A stretch of 64,000 bases of DNA from the NCBI GenBank assembly GCA_964484205.1, contig CAZAEZ010000014.1, positions 1 to 64,000 of the forward strand. Reading direction: 5' to 3'. Numbering within the stretch: the first letter of the stretch is position 1; every line of letters begins with the position of its first letter. The translations under genes were made by a program, and so were the position numbers. Below are positions 40,815 to 50,372 of this stretch, piece by piece. The DNA comes from M3007 sp964484205. GTDB taxonomy: Bacteria; Bacteroidota; Bacteroidia; Chitinophagales; Saprospiraceae. Below the pieces are notes generated by a model. That model was not told the origin of the DNA and did no database searches. It saw nothing but the letters and a program-made list of their open reading frames with translations.

Positions 40815-43800
40815 ATGAAGAAAATCCTACTAGGACTGGCCTTGCTTTGCGTGAGCGCCAGTTTTGCCCTTGGGCAGCGAACAGTCTCCGGAACAGTGAG
40901 TTCCACCGACGGTGAAGCCCTGATCGGGGCAACCGTCGCCGTGCTCGGTACGACAACCGGCGCCCGCACCGACATTGAAGGCAAATTCACTGTGGAAGTA
41001 CCCGCCGGCGCAACAGCGCTCCGGTTTTCGTACACGGGCTTTGACGCGCAGGAAGTTCCGATCACTTCCGATGTGTACAATATTGTGTTGCAACCTTCCA
41101 GTGCTTACCTCGACGAGGTGGTTGTGGTTGGTTACGGTACGCAGTTGAAACGCGACGTAACCGGGTCCATTTCACAAGTGAAAGGCGAATCGATCGCCAA
41201 TCTCGCCACGCCCAGCTTCGACCAGCAACTGGCCGGCCGCGCAGCAGGGGTGCAGGTTACTCCTCCGAGCGGACTGTTGGGAGCCCCGCCCCAGATTCGT
41301 ATTCGCGGCGTCAACTCCATTTCTTCCGGTACGGCGCCGTTGGTAGTGGTTGATGGCGTGCCGATTTACGACGGCAATCAGGGCGGCTTTACACCGAAAA
41401 ATGCTTTGGGCGATTTGAACCCGTCAGATATCGAGTCGTACGAAATTTTGAAAGACGGCGCTGCTACGGCCATTTATGGCTCGCGGGCTGCCAACGGTGT
41501 GTTGCTCATCACGACCAAACGCGGTAAAAAAGGCAAGCCGAAATTCAATTACGACATGTACATCGGCATGGCACGTCCGACCAACTTGTTTGATTTGCTC
41601 GACGCCGAACAATTCGTGATGATCAACAATGAAAAAAGTTTCAACACCGGCGATACCGTACCCATCGCCAACCTGATGACGGATGCACAGGGAAATGTGG
41701 TCAATACCGACTGGCAGGATGCGGTGTTTCGCAATGCCATGCAGCACAGCCATGTTTTTTCCGTATCCGGAGGCACCGACTTTACGAATTATTACTTCTC
41801 CCTGGGCTATTCCGACCAGGAAGGCATCTCGGTGGGCAACAGCCTGCGACGCTATTCCTTCCGCGCCAATATTGATCAAAAAGTGAATAAGTGGCTCAAA
41901 CTCGGCTTTTCCAGCGGTGTTACCCGACAGGAAAACCTGGGCCCCCTCACCGGCTCCAACAACCTGTCGGGGAATACCTTCTCCGTCATGCGTATGATGC
42001 CGAATGTCCCGGTGTACGATCCAAACGATCCGACAGGCTATAATATCGACGAAATCAACCCGCGTACCCTGGGCCGGGGCAACAACCGCATCGAGATTGC
42101 CAACGGTATCCCCAACCAGCGTTTTGTGCTCGACAACGACAAACGCCGCTCCGACAACACCCGCCTGCTGGGCAACGTGTATGCCGAAATCGGGCTGTTG
42201 AAAGGCCTGACTTTCCGCACCCAGGTCGGTATCGACGGCAACTACGTAGACGACTACCTCTTCCAGGACCCGCGGCATGGCGACGGCTTTTCTGCCAATG
42301 GCCGGATTTCTCAGGCCTTCTCGCCCTCCCTGCGCTGGAACTGGCAGAACCTGTTGACGTACAGCCACCAGTTTGGCGAAAAACACAACCTCGATCTCAC
42401 TGTTTTGCAGGAATACCAAAAAGAGCGGAACACGTTTTACCAGACACAGGTGTCTGATCTTTCCGACCGCTTTTTCCAGGAAAACATTGTCACGGGCACC
42501 TATGCCAATCAGGAAATTTTTGGCGGGATCGGTGAAAACGGTATTGCTTCCTATCTCGGTCGCGTGAACTACAACTTCGCCCGTAAATACTACATCAGCG
42601 CATCCATTCGCCGCGACGCCCTGTCGTCGCTGGCCGAAGCCAACCGCGAGGGATACTTTCCGGGCGCTTCGTTTGCCTGGCGTATTTCTGAAGAAGGATT
42701 TTGGGGCGGAAGCCTGGCCAATGTGATCTCCGACCTCCGCCTGCGCGGCTCCTATGCCGAGGTGGGCAACGTGCGCATCGGCAATTATCCGTACATCGGC
42801 TCCTATGGCTCGGCGCCATACGGTTTGCAAAACGGCATCACCTACAACAACTTCGGCAACGACGGCCTGCAGTGGGAAGCACAAACGAAAATGGATTTCG
42901 GTATTGACTTCGGTTTGTTCGACAGCCGCATTAATGCTTCGTTTGCCTACTGGCAGCAAGACAACGACCAGATCATCCTGAGTGCCCCGACCGCTCCCTC
43001 GCTGGGAATTCCGGGCAACCGTATTTTCACAAATATCGGCAACATGCGGGGCAATGGTATCGAATTTACCGTAGACGCTCTGGTGCTGCGCAGTGGAGAT
43101 TTCCGTTGGAATACCAGCGTGAACTTCACGACGCAAAACAACGAAGTGCTGTCGCTGGTAAAAAATAATGACGGCACCGACCAGGACATCACCGGCGACT
43201 ACAACATTATCCGGGCAGGCGAATCGATCAACGCCATTTACGGTTTCGACTACTACGGCGTCAATCCGGCCAACGGAAACCCGGTGTATCAAAAAGCCGA
43301 CGGCAGCCTGGTGCAGCAGAACATTGTTTCGGGTGCATACACTGTATTCAACCCGGCCGAACCGGGTGGAACCGGCGCAGCCGCTACGCTTTCAACCTCC
43401 ACCGACCGCCGGGTGCTTGGTTCCGCTCTTCCGAAATGGTTCGGCGGTTTCGACAACAATTTCTACCTCGGCGCTTTCGACCTGAACGTCTTCCTGCGCT
43501 TCTCGGGCGGCAACATGATCATGAACCGCACCCGCGTCGACCTGATGGAACAGGCATTCAACAACAACGGCACAGATATTTTGGGCCGCTGGCAAAGTCC
43601 GGAAAACCCGGGCGATGGCCAAACACCCAAACTGCGCCTGAACTCCAGCAACACCGTCAACAACCCGAATGTGGCCTCTACCCGTTGGGTGGAAAAAGGC
43701 GACTTCCTGCGCCTGGCAAACGTAGCGATCGGGTACACCATGCCCAAGTCGCTTACCCGCCGTGCCAACATCGAATCCCTCCGGATTTTCGTTCAGGCAC

Positions 43801-43928
43801 AAAACATGCTCACGATCACTGGCTATTCGGGTCTTGATCCGGAAACCAACACCAACGGATTCGGTGTTGATTTCAACGGCAACCCGCAGCAGCAGGTGTT
43901 TACCGTTGGCGCGAACCTAGGTTTCTAA
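40815..43928 (+). CDS. SusC/RagA-family TonB-linked outer membrane protein
   Basis: A 1037-residue outer membrane importer. It has a signal peptide (MKKILLGLALLCVSASFALG), a carboxypeptidase-regulatory-like domain (about 20-100: TVSGTVSSTDGEALIGATVA, FTVEVPAGATALRFSYTGFD), the TonB box DEVVVVGYGTQ, and the plug with ISSGTAPLVVVDGVPIYDG and LKDGAAATAIYGSR-like motif LKDGAATAIYGSRAANGV. The remainder is a 22-strand barrel ending in the typical aromatic NLGF. With the SusD partner directly downstream it forms a lidded transporter for oligosaccharides or peptides, powered by TonB. No glycoside hydrolase or sigma/anti-sigma pair adjoins, so the substrate is open. Confidence 0.96.
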   Translation: MKKILLGLALLCVSASFALGQRTVSGTVSSTDGEALIGATVAVLGTTTGARTDIEGKFTVEVPAGATALRFSYTGFDAQEVPITSDVYNIVLQPSSAYLDEVVVVGYGTQLKRDVTGSISQVKGESIANLATPSFDQQLAGRAAGVQVTPPSGLLGAPPQIRIRGVNSISSGTAPLVVVDGVPIYDGNQGGFTPKNALGDLNPSDIESYEILKDGAATAIYGSRAANGVLLITTKRGKKGKPKFNYDMYIGMARPTNLFDLLDAEQFVMINNEKSFNTGDTVPIANLMTDAQGNVVNTDWQDAVFRNAMQHSHVFSVSGGTDFTNYYFSLGYSDQEGISVGNSLRRYSFRANIDQKVNKWLKLGFSSGVTRQENLGPLTGSNNLSGNTFSVMRMMPNVPVYDPNDPTGYNIDEINPRTLGRGNNRIEIANGIPNQRFVLDNDKRRSDNTRLLGNVYAEIGLLKGLTFRTQVGIDGNYVDDYLFQDPRHGDGFSANGRISQAFSPSLRWNWQNLLTYSHQFGEKHNLDLTVLQEYQKERNTFYQTQVSDLSDRFFQENIVTGTYANQEIFGGIGENGIASYLGRVNYNFARKYYISASIRRDALSSLAEANREGYFPGASFAWRISEEGFWGGSLANVISDLRLRGSYAEVGNVRIGNYPYIGSYGSAPYGLQNGITYNNFGNDGLQWEAQTKMDFGIDFGLFDSRINASFAYWQQDNDQIILSAPTAPSLGIPGNRIFTNIGNMRGNGIEFTVDALVLRSGDFRWNTSVNFTTQNNEVLSLVKNNDGTDQDITGDYNIIRAGESINAIYGFDYYGVNPANGNPVYQKADGSLVQQNIVSGAYTVFNPAEPGGTGAAATLSTSTDRRVLGSALPKWFGGFDNNFYLGAFDLNVFLRFSGGNMIMNRTRVDLMEQAFNNNGTDILGRWQSPENPGDGQTPKLRLNSSNTVNNPNVASTRWVEKGDFLRLANVAIGYTMPKSLTRRANIESLRIFVQAQNMLTITGYSGLDPETNTNGFGVDFNGNPQQQVFTVGANLGF

Positions 43929-43948
43929 ACAAAAAAAACGCTTAAACA

Positions 43949-45538
43949 ATGAAGAATACGAATTCAATACTATTCATACGTTCGATTGCGGCGGCTTTAG
44001 TCCTGAGCGCAGTTGCAAGTTCCTGCGACAAGGATGTGACCGACTTGCAACCGTTTGACCGCATCACCGAAACGGCGGCTTTCTCTACGCCCGAACGTTG
44101 CGAACTTTCCATGGTAGGGGCATACGATGCGGCGCAAAGCGGCTTTTATGCCGGCGGTGCCGTACGCGGCTATCCGTTTGGCGCAGCCAACGTGGAACAG
44201 GGTGACAACCGCGGCGAGGACATGCTCAACGTGGCCACATTTTATGCCATTACCTACGGCTCTACCTACAACCCGACCACGGCCAACAACGTGTACCACT
44301 GGGAAACGCTTTATGGCCTGATCAACAAAGCCAACATCGTCATTGAAGGTGTACAAGGCGCTCAGGCGGCCGGTGTGCTGACCGATGCCCAGGCAAAAGG
44401 TTATGAAGGTGAAGCGCGCTTTTTGCGTGCGCTGGCGCACCACGAATTGCTGGTGCATTTTGCCCGGCCATACAACCACACCGGCGATGCATCGCATCTC
44501 GGCGTGCCCTACCGCACCAGAGCGATCAATACTGCAGCTGCAAAAGATGCTGCCCAGGGACAAGGGCGCAATTCAGTTAAGGAATGCTACGACCTGCTGA
44601 TCGAAGACCTGAACTTTGCTGAGCAAAACCTGCCCGCTTCACGCGCCGGTACGCTCAACATCAGCCGGGCAACTTCGGGTGCAGCCGTCGCACTGAAAAC
44701 CCGCATTTATCAGCACATGGGTCGCTGGAGCGATGTCATTGCCGAAGGCAACAAACTGCCCAGCGGTAGCCCCTACAGCCTCACCGCTGCACCGGAAGGA
44801 CCCTTTGCCAGCTACACGTCGAACTCGGAGTCTATTTTCTCTATCGAAAATTCGAGTGTGGACAATAGTGGCGTCAACGGCGCTTTGCCGGTGATGTACT
44901 CGGTGTCGCCGGGTCGTGCCCTGGTAGCCGTCAGCCCGATCATTTTCAATGCGCCGTTTTGGGATGCCGACGACCTGCGCCGCACGCAGGTGAACAAACA
45001 CAACGGCCGCGCGTATTTCAGCCATAAATACCGCAACATCACGACGCAGGACGACTGGAACCCGATCATCCGCTATGCCGAAGTGCTGCTGAATGTTGCC
45101 GAAGCACACCTTCGTGTGGGCTCGCCCGATATGAATGCGGCGCTTCCATTGCTCAACCTGGTGCGCAACCGCGCCGTAACCGACCCGGCCAAGCAATACA
45201 CTGCCGGTACGTTTGCCGACGCCAAAGCCATGCTGCAAGCCGTGCTGAACGAACGCCGGATCGAGCTGCTTGCAGAAGGCCGCCGTTGGGCCGACATCCA
45301 TCGCCTGGCCAATGATCCGGATTTTTCAACCGGTGGTATCCCCGCGAAAGTGCTCTACAACCAGACCACATTCGCCAGCTGGGAGCCGGGGCTCAATTAT
45401 GACGCCAACGGCAACTACACCGGTACGCTGGGCCAACCGGCCATCCCGTACGACGACTACCGTTTTGTGTGGCCAATCCCGGTTTCTGAGCTGAACACCA
45501 ATCCGGTGCTCGCCGCTCAGCAGAATCCTGGCTATTGA
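43949..45538 (+). CDS. SusD/RagB-family nutrient-binding outer membrane lipoprotein
   Basis: The 529-residue protein is the surface lid partner of the SusC protein encoded 20 bases upstream. The lipoprotein signal ends in AVASSC, with the acylated Cys at about residue 26. SusD features are the N-terminal CDKDVTDLQPFDRITETAAF, TPR-like helices with KGYEGEARFLRALAHHEL, the central YAEVLLNVAEAHLRVG and C-terminal LNERRIELLAEGRRWADIHR. It ends with YRFVWPIPVSELNTNPVLAQ-like motifs, of which WPIPVSELNTNP is typical. The two genes form one transcription unit closed by the terminator at 45567. Confidence 0.96.
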   Translation: MKNTNSILFIRSIAAALVLSAVASSCDKDVTDLQPFDRITETAAFSTPERCELSMVGAYDAAQSGFYAGGAVRGYPFGAANVEQGDNRGEDMLNVATFYAITYGSTYNPTTANNVYHWETLYGLINKANIVIEGVQGAQAAGVLTDAQAKGYEGEARFLRALAHHELLVHFARPYNHTGDASHLGVPYRTRAINTAAAKDAAQGQGRNSVKECYDLLIEDLNFAEQNLPASRAGTLNISRATSGAAVALKTRIYQHMGRWSDVIAEGNKLPSGSPYSLTAAPEGPFASYTSNSESIFSIENSSVDNSGVNGALPVMYSVSPGRALVAVSPIIFNAPFWDADDLRRTQVNKHNGRAYFSHKYRNITTQDDWNPIIRYAEVLLNVAEAHLRVGSPDMNAALPLLNLVRNRAVTDPAKQYTAGTFADAKAMLQAVLNERRIELLAEGRRWADIHRLANDPDFSTGGIPAKVLYNQTTFASWEPGLNYDANGNYTGTLGQPAIPYDDYRFVWPIPVSELNTNPVLAAQQNPGY

Positions 45539-45566
45539 GGCGTACGACTTTTTGTTTGAAATAAAT

Positions 45567-45604
45567 ACGGCGGTTGCAGCATGTTGCTGTAACCGCCGTT
45601 TTCT
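45567..45604 (+). terminator. Intrinsic terminator of the SusC/SusD unit
   Basis: ACGGCGGTTGCAGC (45567-45580) pairs with GCTGTAACCGCCGT (45586-45599) with one G-U pair around a five-base loop, and is followed by TTTTCTGTTT. This is a strong rho-independent terminator 28 bases after the SusD stop. Confidence 0.8.
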
Positions 45605-45618
45605 GTTTAACGCAAAAA

Positions 45619-46497
45619 TCACCCACCGCTGCGCGCCACCCGGAAACCCAGGTTGCAATCGCGCGCATCGGGGAAACGGCTGCTGCGGTTGCTGGTCCGG
45701 CAATGCCTGGGGCTGTTGCTCCAGGAGCCGCCGCGAATGACTCGCGCGGTGCCGATGGTTGGCCCTTCCGGATTCTGGGTATCGCCCGCCGTGGCATAGG
45801 CCGTGGCATTGTACCAATCCTGACACCATTCCCAGACATTGCCCGAACAGTCAAACAAACCGAAGGCATTGGCTTTTTTTTGCCCGACCGGATGCGCGCC
45901 TTTTTGGGCGTTGCCGGCGTACCATGCGACTTCAGCAAGATTGACGCTTCCCGAAAACAGGTCAGGTTTTCCGGCGCTCGCGGCATATTCCCATTCGGAT
46001 TCCGTAGGCAGGCGGTAGCCATTGGCAGTTGGGTCGAAGGAAATGGAATCGCCCAGAAATTGATATGTCGGTGTGAGGTTTTGTTGCAAACTCAGCCAGT
46101 TGCAATACCGGGCGGCATCGCGCCAGCTGACATGCAAAACCGGGTACTGGCCGGCCGTTTCGGGCCGCAGCGCGCCTTTTTCATCGTGCCGCCAACAGAC
46201 GCCGGTTTTTTTATTCCAGCCCAGCGGCCCCCAGCAGTAACTGCCTTCGCCGCGTTCGGCATCGGTTTGATAGCCGGAGGTTTGAATAAATTTCTGAAAT
46301 TGCGCCAGCGTGACCTCTGTTTTTCCAATATAAAAATCGTTAGCACGGACCTTGCGAACCGGCTTTTCGTCGGCGTCACCCAGTGAATCGCCTTGAATAA
46401 AACTGCCGCCCGCGATGAAGACGGGTTCCGGATATTCCGGCCCTGAATTGGTAAAAAAACCGGGTGAAAGAATAGACAACCAGAAAATCAATAACAT
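45619..46497 (-). CDS. SUMF1/FGE-fold protein, probably not an active formylglycine generator
   Basis: A hydrophobic start (MLLIFWLSILSPGF) acts as signal. The remainder is an FGE-sulfatase domain: PVFIAGGSFIQGD, IGKTEVTLAQFQKFI, YPVLHVSWRDAARYCNWLS, YRLPTESEWEYAASAGK, NAFGLFDCSGNVWEWCQDWY and the final RVIRGGSWSNSPRHC...DCNLGFRVA. In genuine formylglycine-generating enzymes RGGS is followed by a LCHxSYC-type Cys pair. Here the first of the pair is replaced (RGGSWSNSPRHC), so only the second Cys remains. No sulfatase gene is in the window. I think it is one of the many SUMF1-fold proteins with binding or other roles. Its ATG lies at the very edge of the repeat element at 46497-46784. Confidence 0.88.
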   Translation of the reverse strand: MLLIFWLSILSPGFFTNSGPEYPEPVFIAGGSFIQGDSLGDADEKPVRKVRANDFYIGKTEVTLAQFQKFIQTSGYQTDAERGEGSYCWGPLGWNKKTGVCWRHDEKGALRPETAGQYPVLHVSWRDAARYCNWLSLQQNLTPTYQFLGDSISFDPTANGYRLPTESEWEYAASAGKPDLFSGSVNLAEVAWYAGNAQKGAHPVGQKKANAFGLFDCSGNVWEWCQDWYNATAYATAGDTQNPEGPTIGTARVIRGGSWSNSPRHCRTSNRSSRFPDARDCNLGFRVARSGG

Positions 46498-46784
46498 AAC
46501 GTGAGTTTTAGATAGCTCTGATAAGGAAATTTAAAAAACTGGGCATGTCTCGATGTTTTTTGGGGGTCTCCCCCGCAGGGCGGGGTCGACATGACAACAG
46601 CATTTTATGGCCAATTTTTTATCAGATTTTTCCCTACGCTCAAAATTTTACCAGCGTTCAGGCTTGTTTCGAGCGTAGCGAGAAACCTGATAAATCATTA
46701 AAAAACAACGATTTGTCATGTCGACCCCGCCCTGCGGGGGAGACATCTTAAGTTTTAAACAAAAACTATCCAAAACTCACGTTA
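46497..46784. mobile_element. MITE-like element with terminal inverted repeats (288 bp)
   Basis: The outer ends TAACGTGAGTTTTAGATAG (46497-46515) and CTATCCAAAACTCACGTTA (46766-46784) are inverted repeats with one mismatch. Inside lie two perfect 32-base inverted repeats, 46566-46597 and 46713-46744, with a CCCCCGCAGGGCGGGG core and CGACATGACAA. A further hairpin, CTACGCTC / GAGCGTAG (about 46633-46678), sits in the middle. No reading frame is present. This layout suits a small non-autonomous transposable element or a large folded RNA. It fills the whole space between the SUMF1-like gene and the first ThuA fusion. Confidence 0.7.
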
Positions 46785-46826
46785 ACATAGAAACTGCTCG
46801 ATTTAATACTACTTTGAAAAAACACC

Positions 46827-49800
46827 ATGTATAATTTAAACAGCAAAATCAATTGCAGGCTACGCCGCCTTGGGCAATTTTTCTTACTGGCTATCTTTTT
46901 TACATCGGCTAAATGCCATACCGATGACCTGCCGCCGCGTATTCTGGTGTTTTCTAAAACAGCAGGCTACCGCCATGCCAGTATTCCAACCGGGGTGGCG
47001 GCCTTGCGCACGATTTGCCGGGAGAACGGCATGCTCATGGATTCTACGGAAAACGCCGAAGATTTTAATGAAAAAAACCTGTGCCGCTATGCAGCCGTCG
47101 TTTTTTTAAGCACAACCGGCGACGTCCTGAACCCCGACCAGGAAGTCGCTTTCGAACGCTACATCCAGGCAGGCGGTGGTTTTGTGGGCATTCATTCGGC
47201 GACCGATACCGAGTACGGCTGGGGCTGGTACGGCAAATTGGTCGGGGCCTATTTTCAGGATCACCCGGCCATTCAGGAGGCGACGATCGACGTGAAGACA
47301 CACGACCATCCAGCCACAAAACACCTCGGCGATACCTGGAAACGCACCGACGAGTGGTATAATCTGCGCGATCTCAATCCTGCAGTAAACGTCCTCCTGG
47401 CCGTCGACGAAAACAGCTACCAGGGCGGCACCATGGGCGCCAACCACCCGCTTTCATGGTATCACGATTTTGACGGAGGCCGGGCGTTTTACACGGCGCT
47501 GGGCCATACGGAAGCGTCGTTCGGCGAGCCGGATTTTTTGAAACATATCCTCGGCGGATTGAAATACGCCATGGGCGCCAACCACCGCCTTCGGTATGAT
47601 CTGTGCCGTACCCCGGAGTTGCCCGATCAGTCCCGTTTTATCAAAACAGTGCTGGCCGAAAACCTGAACGAGCCTATGGAATTCGATATGTTTCCCGACG
47701 GTAAAATCCTGCTGATCGAACGCCGGGGCGCCATCAAAATATTCAACCCCAACACCGGCCTCGTGACGATCGCCTACAAATTGCCGGTTTATGATGGGCA
47801 TGAAGACGGGCTGCTCGGGCTGGCCCTCGACCCCAACTGGGCCGACAATCACTGGATTTACCTGTACTATTCGCCGCCGGATGACCAACCGCGCAACCGC
47901 CTGGCGCGCTTTCGCTTTGTGGCCGACACGCTCGACCGGGCTTCCGAACAGGTGTTGCTCGAAGTGCCGGTTCAGCGCGATGAGTGCTGCCATGCTGCCG
48001 GTTGTATCGAGTTTGATGCCCAGGGCAACCTCTACCTTTCCACCGGCGACAATACCAACCCGTTCAACTCAAACGGGTTTGCACCCATCGATGAACGGCA
48101 CGGCCGCAGTGCCTGGGATGCCCAACGCTCGGCGGCCAATGCCATGGACCTGCGCGGTAAAATTCTGCGCATCCGGCCCTTGCCCGACGGCTCCTACATC
48201 TGCCCGCCGGGCAATTTAAGTACCACCAACTGGACCGGAAAAGGCACTGTAGCCCCCGAAATTTACATCATGGGTTGCCGGAATCCGTTTCGGATGTCGC
48301 TCGATCACCGGCGCGGACTGTTGTTCTGGGGCGAGGTTGGCCCCGACGCCGGCGACCCAGACAGCCTGCGCGGTCCATCCGGCTTTGACGAGGTGAACCG
48401 TGCACGCACGTCCGGCTTTTTTGGCTGGCCCTATTTTGTCGGGGACAACCAGGCCTACCGCGATTACGACTTCAGCACGGGAAAATCCGGGGCTGTGTTC
48501 GATACGCAGCATCCGTTGAACAACTCCGCCAACAATACCGGTAGCCGCAATTTGCCTGCCGCCCAGCCCGCCATGATCTGGTACCCCTACGGCAACTCGG
48601 ATGTTTTTCCCCTGGTTGGCAATGGTGCGCGCAATGCCATGGCCGGGCCGGTGTACTACTGCGACCGGTATGCCGCTGAAACGCGCTTTCCCGGGCATTA
48701 CGATGGGAAATTGATCATGTACGACTGGATGCGCGGCTGGATGCAGGCGGTTACCCTCGACTCCGTCGGCAATTTCAGCCGGATGGAACCGCTGGCCCGG
48801 CATATCCAACTCTCGCGCCCGATGGACATGCTGGTCGACAAGGGTGGCACGTTGTGGGTGCTGGAATACGGCAAGCAGTGGTTTGCCTCAAACCCCGACG
48901 CCCGCCTGAGTCGGATCGATTATGTGCGCGGCAACCGCCCGCCCAATCCGGTGTTGCTGGCCGACAAAACGGCCGGTGCGGCGCCGCTTGGCGTGGTGTT
49001 TTCAACAGCCGGAACGAAAGACCCCGAGCGCCACCGGTTGTTTTATGAAATAAATTTTGGCGACGGCAGCCCGGTGCAAAAAATTGCGACCAACAAAAAA
49101 GTGCTGGCTGCTACAAACCCGGGTATTGCTCCGGGGCGCGGAACCAGTTTGACCGACAGCATTTCCCATACCTTCGAAAAAGCCGGCACCTACGAAGTTG
49201 TGCTGAAAGTGACGGACGCGCAGGGCGCTTCGGCGCTGGCCCGCCAAACCATACTCGTGGGCAACGACCCGCCGCGCGTCTTTTGGGATTTTTTTGGGAA
49301 AAACCGCAGTTTTTACGAGCCGGGTTCCACCCTGCGCTATCAACTCCGGGTACTCGACCGGGAAGACGGCTCCCTGGAGCGCGGCGACATTGATGCGCAA
49401 ACGGTGACTGCCACCATCGATTATCTCGAAACGGGCTTCGACATTACGCAAATTGTGCAGGGGCACCTGGCCGGCCGCCAACAAGCGGAGTATGCGCGCG
49501 GCAAGGCATTGATGGAAGCCTCCGATTGCAACAGTTGCCATGCTGTCGATCGGCAGGTGAACGGCCCGGCCTATCAGGCTATTGGGCAGCGTTACCGGAA
49601 AAATGAATTTGCCGTGCGTGACCTTTCGCTGAAAGTCATCCGGGGTGGCGCCGGCAATTGGGGGCAAACCGTTATGAGCGCGCACCCGCAACTGAGCAAC
49701 AGCGAGGTTGGCGAAATGATCCGCTGGATACTATCGCTCGGGGCACCGCTCAAGCCGGTAGCGTCGTTGCCCTTGCGCGGCAAGTATGTGTTGGATTTGC

Positions 49801-50351
49801 CCAAGCCGGATTCCAAAACAAAAAAAACAGCGCCGGGAAACTTCGTGCTCCAGGCCAGTTATCAGGACCGGGGCAGCCCCCAGCAAAATGCGCTCAGTGC
49901 CCGGGAAACGCTGGTGTTGCGCCCGGCGTTTCAGCAGGCTGAACAAGCCGATAGCATGGCCGGCGAAGTACGCAGCCTTCGGCCATTCAAGGGCGACACC
50001 GTCGTACTGCACGAACTCCGGCACAACAGTTTTTTTATGTTCAAACACTGCGATTTGCGGGGGGTGTATTCCGTGGCAATCGGGTTGGGTTCGGGTTTTG
50101 GTCATCAAAAAATTGATGGCGGCAGGGTGGAACTGCGCCTCGACAGCCCCGAAGGCGCCCTGGTGGGTTCGGCGCCGGTTCCTGCCGTCAATGGCCAAAC
50201 TACCATGCAATTCACTCAAATTAACCTGCCGCTGGCACAATCGGCCTGGCCGGCCGACCGGTCGTTTCACGATTTTTATTTTGTTTTTAAAAATGAAAAT
50301 AACCCGTCGAAACAAGTGGCTGTGGTCGATTGGGTGCGCTTCAATTTGTAA
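46827..50351 (+). CDS. ThuA / PQQ-type sugar dehydrogenase / PKD / cytochrome c fusion protein (1174 aa)
   Basis: Several domains follow in order: an export signal (FLLAIFFTSAKC, perhaps a lipoprotein); ThuA-like glutamine-amidotransferase fold, about 38-255 (ILVFSKTAGYRHASIPTGVA, GGGFVGIHSATDTEYGWGWY); a glucose/sorbosone dehydrogenase-type six-bladed propeller, about 265-695 (MFPDGKILLIERRGAIKIF, DGHEDGLLGLALDP, MGCRNPFRMSLD, DMLVDKGGTLWVLEYGK); a PKD domain, about 700-815; a cytochrome c domain with CNSCH at 901-905; and a C-terminal CBM-like beta domain, about 1010-1174 (VLQASYQDRG, VAVVDWVRF). It may oxidise sugars in the periplasm, with electrons passing to its own haem. Such fusions occur widely in Bacteroidota and Planctomycetes. 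Confidence 0.92.
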   Translation: MYNLNSKINCRLRRLGQFFLLAIFFTSAKCHTDDLPPRILVFSKTAGYRHASIPTGVAALRTICRENGMLMDSTENAEDFNEKNLCRYAAVVFLSTTGDVLNPDQEVAFERYIQAGGGFVGIHSATDTEYGWGWYGKLVGAYFQDHPAIQEATIDVKTHDHPATKHLGDTWKRTDEWYNLRDLNPAVNVLLAVDENSYQGGTMGANHPLSWYHDFDGGRAFYTALGHTEASFGEPDFLKHILGGLKYAMGANHRLRYDLCRTPELPDQSRFIKTVLAENLNEPMEFDMFPDGKILLIERRGAIKIFNPNTGLVTIAYKLPVYDGHEDGLLGLALDPNWADNHWIYLYYSPPDDQPRNRLARFRFVADTLDRASEQVLLEVPVQRDECCHAAGCIEFDAQGNLYLSTGDNTNPFNSNGFAPIDERHGRSAWDAQRSAANAMDLRGKILRIRPLPDGSYICPPGNLSTTNWTGKGTVAPEIYIMGCRNPFRMSLDHRRGLLFWGEVGPDAGDPDSLRGPSGFDEVNRARTSGFFGWPYFVGDNQAYRDYDFSTGKSGAVFDTQHPLNNSANNTGSRNLPAAQPAMIWYPYGNSDVFPLVGNGARNAMAGPVYYCDRYAAETRFPGHYDGKLIMYDWMRGWMQAVTLDSVGNFSRMEPLARHIQLSRPMDMLVDKGGTLWVLEYGKQWFASNPDARLSRIDYVRGNRPPNPVLLADKTAGAAPLGVVFSTAGTKDPERHRLFYEINFGDGSPVQKIATNKKVLAATNPGIAPGRGTSLTDSISHTFEKAGTYEVVLKVTDAQGASALARQTILVGNDPPRVFWDFFGKNRSFYEPGSTLRYQLRVLDREDGSLERGDIDAQTVTATIDYLETGFDITQIVQGHLAGRQQAEYARGKALMEASDCNSCHAVDRQVNGPAYQAIGQRYRKNEFAVRDLSLKVIRGGAGNWGQTVMSAHPQLSNSEVGEMIRWILSLGAPLKPVASLPLRGKYVLDLPKPDSKTKKTAPGNFVLQASYQDRGSPQQNALSARETLVLRPAFQQAEQADSMAGEVRSLRPFKGDTVVLHELRHNSFFMFKHCDLRGVYSVAIGLGSGFGHQKIDGGRVELRLDSPEGALVGSAPVPAVNGQTTMQFTQINLPLAQSAWPADRSFHDFYFVFKNENNPSKQVAVVDWVRFNL

Positions 50352-50372
50352 AATGTGGTATGCTTTTGGCGT

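Noticed and set aside
41424..43292. Open frame of over 600 codons opposite the SusC gene
   Set aside because: Antisense shadow; the SusC reading frame has all family motifs and normal start and end.
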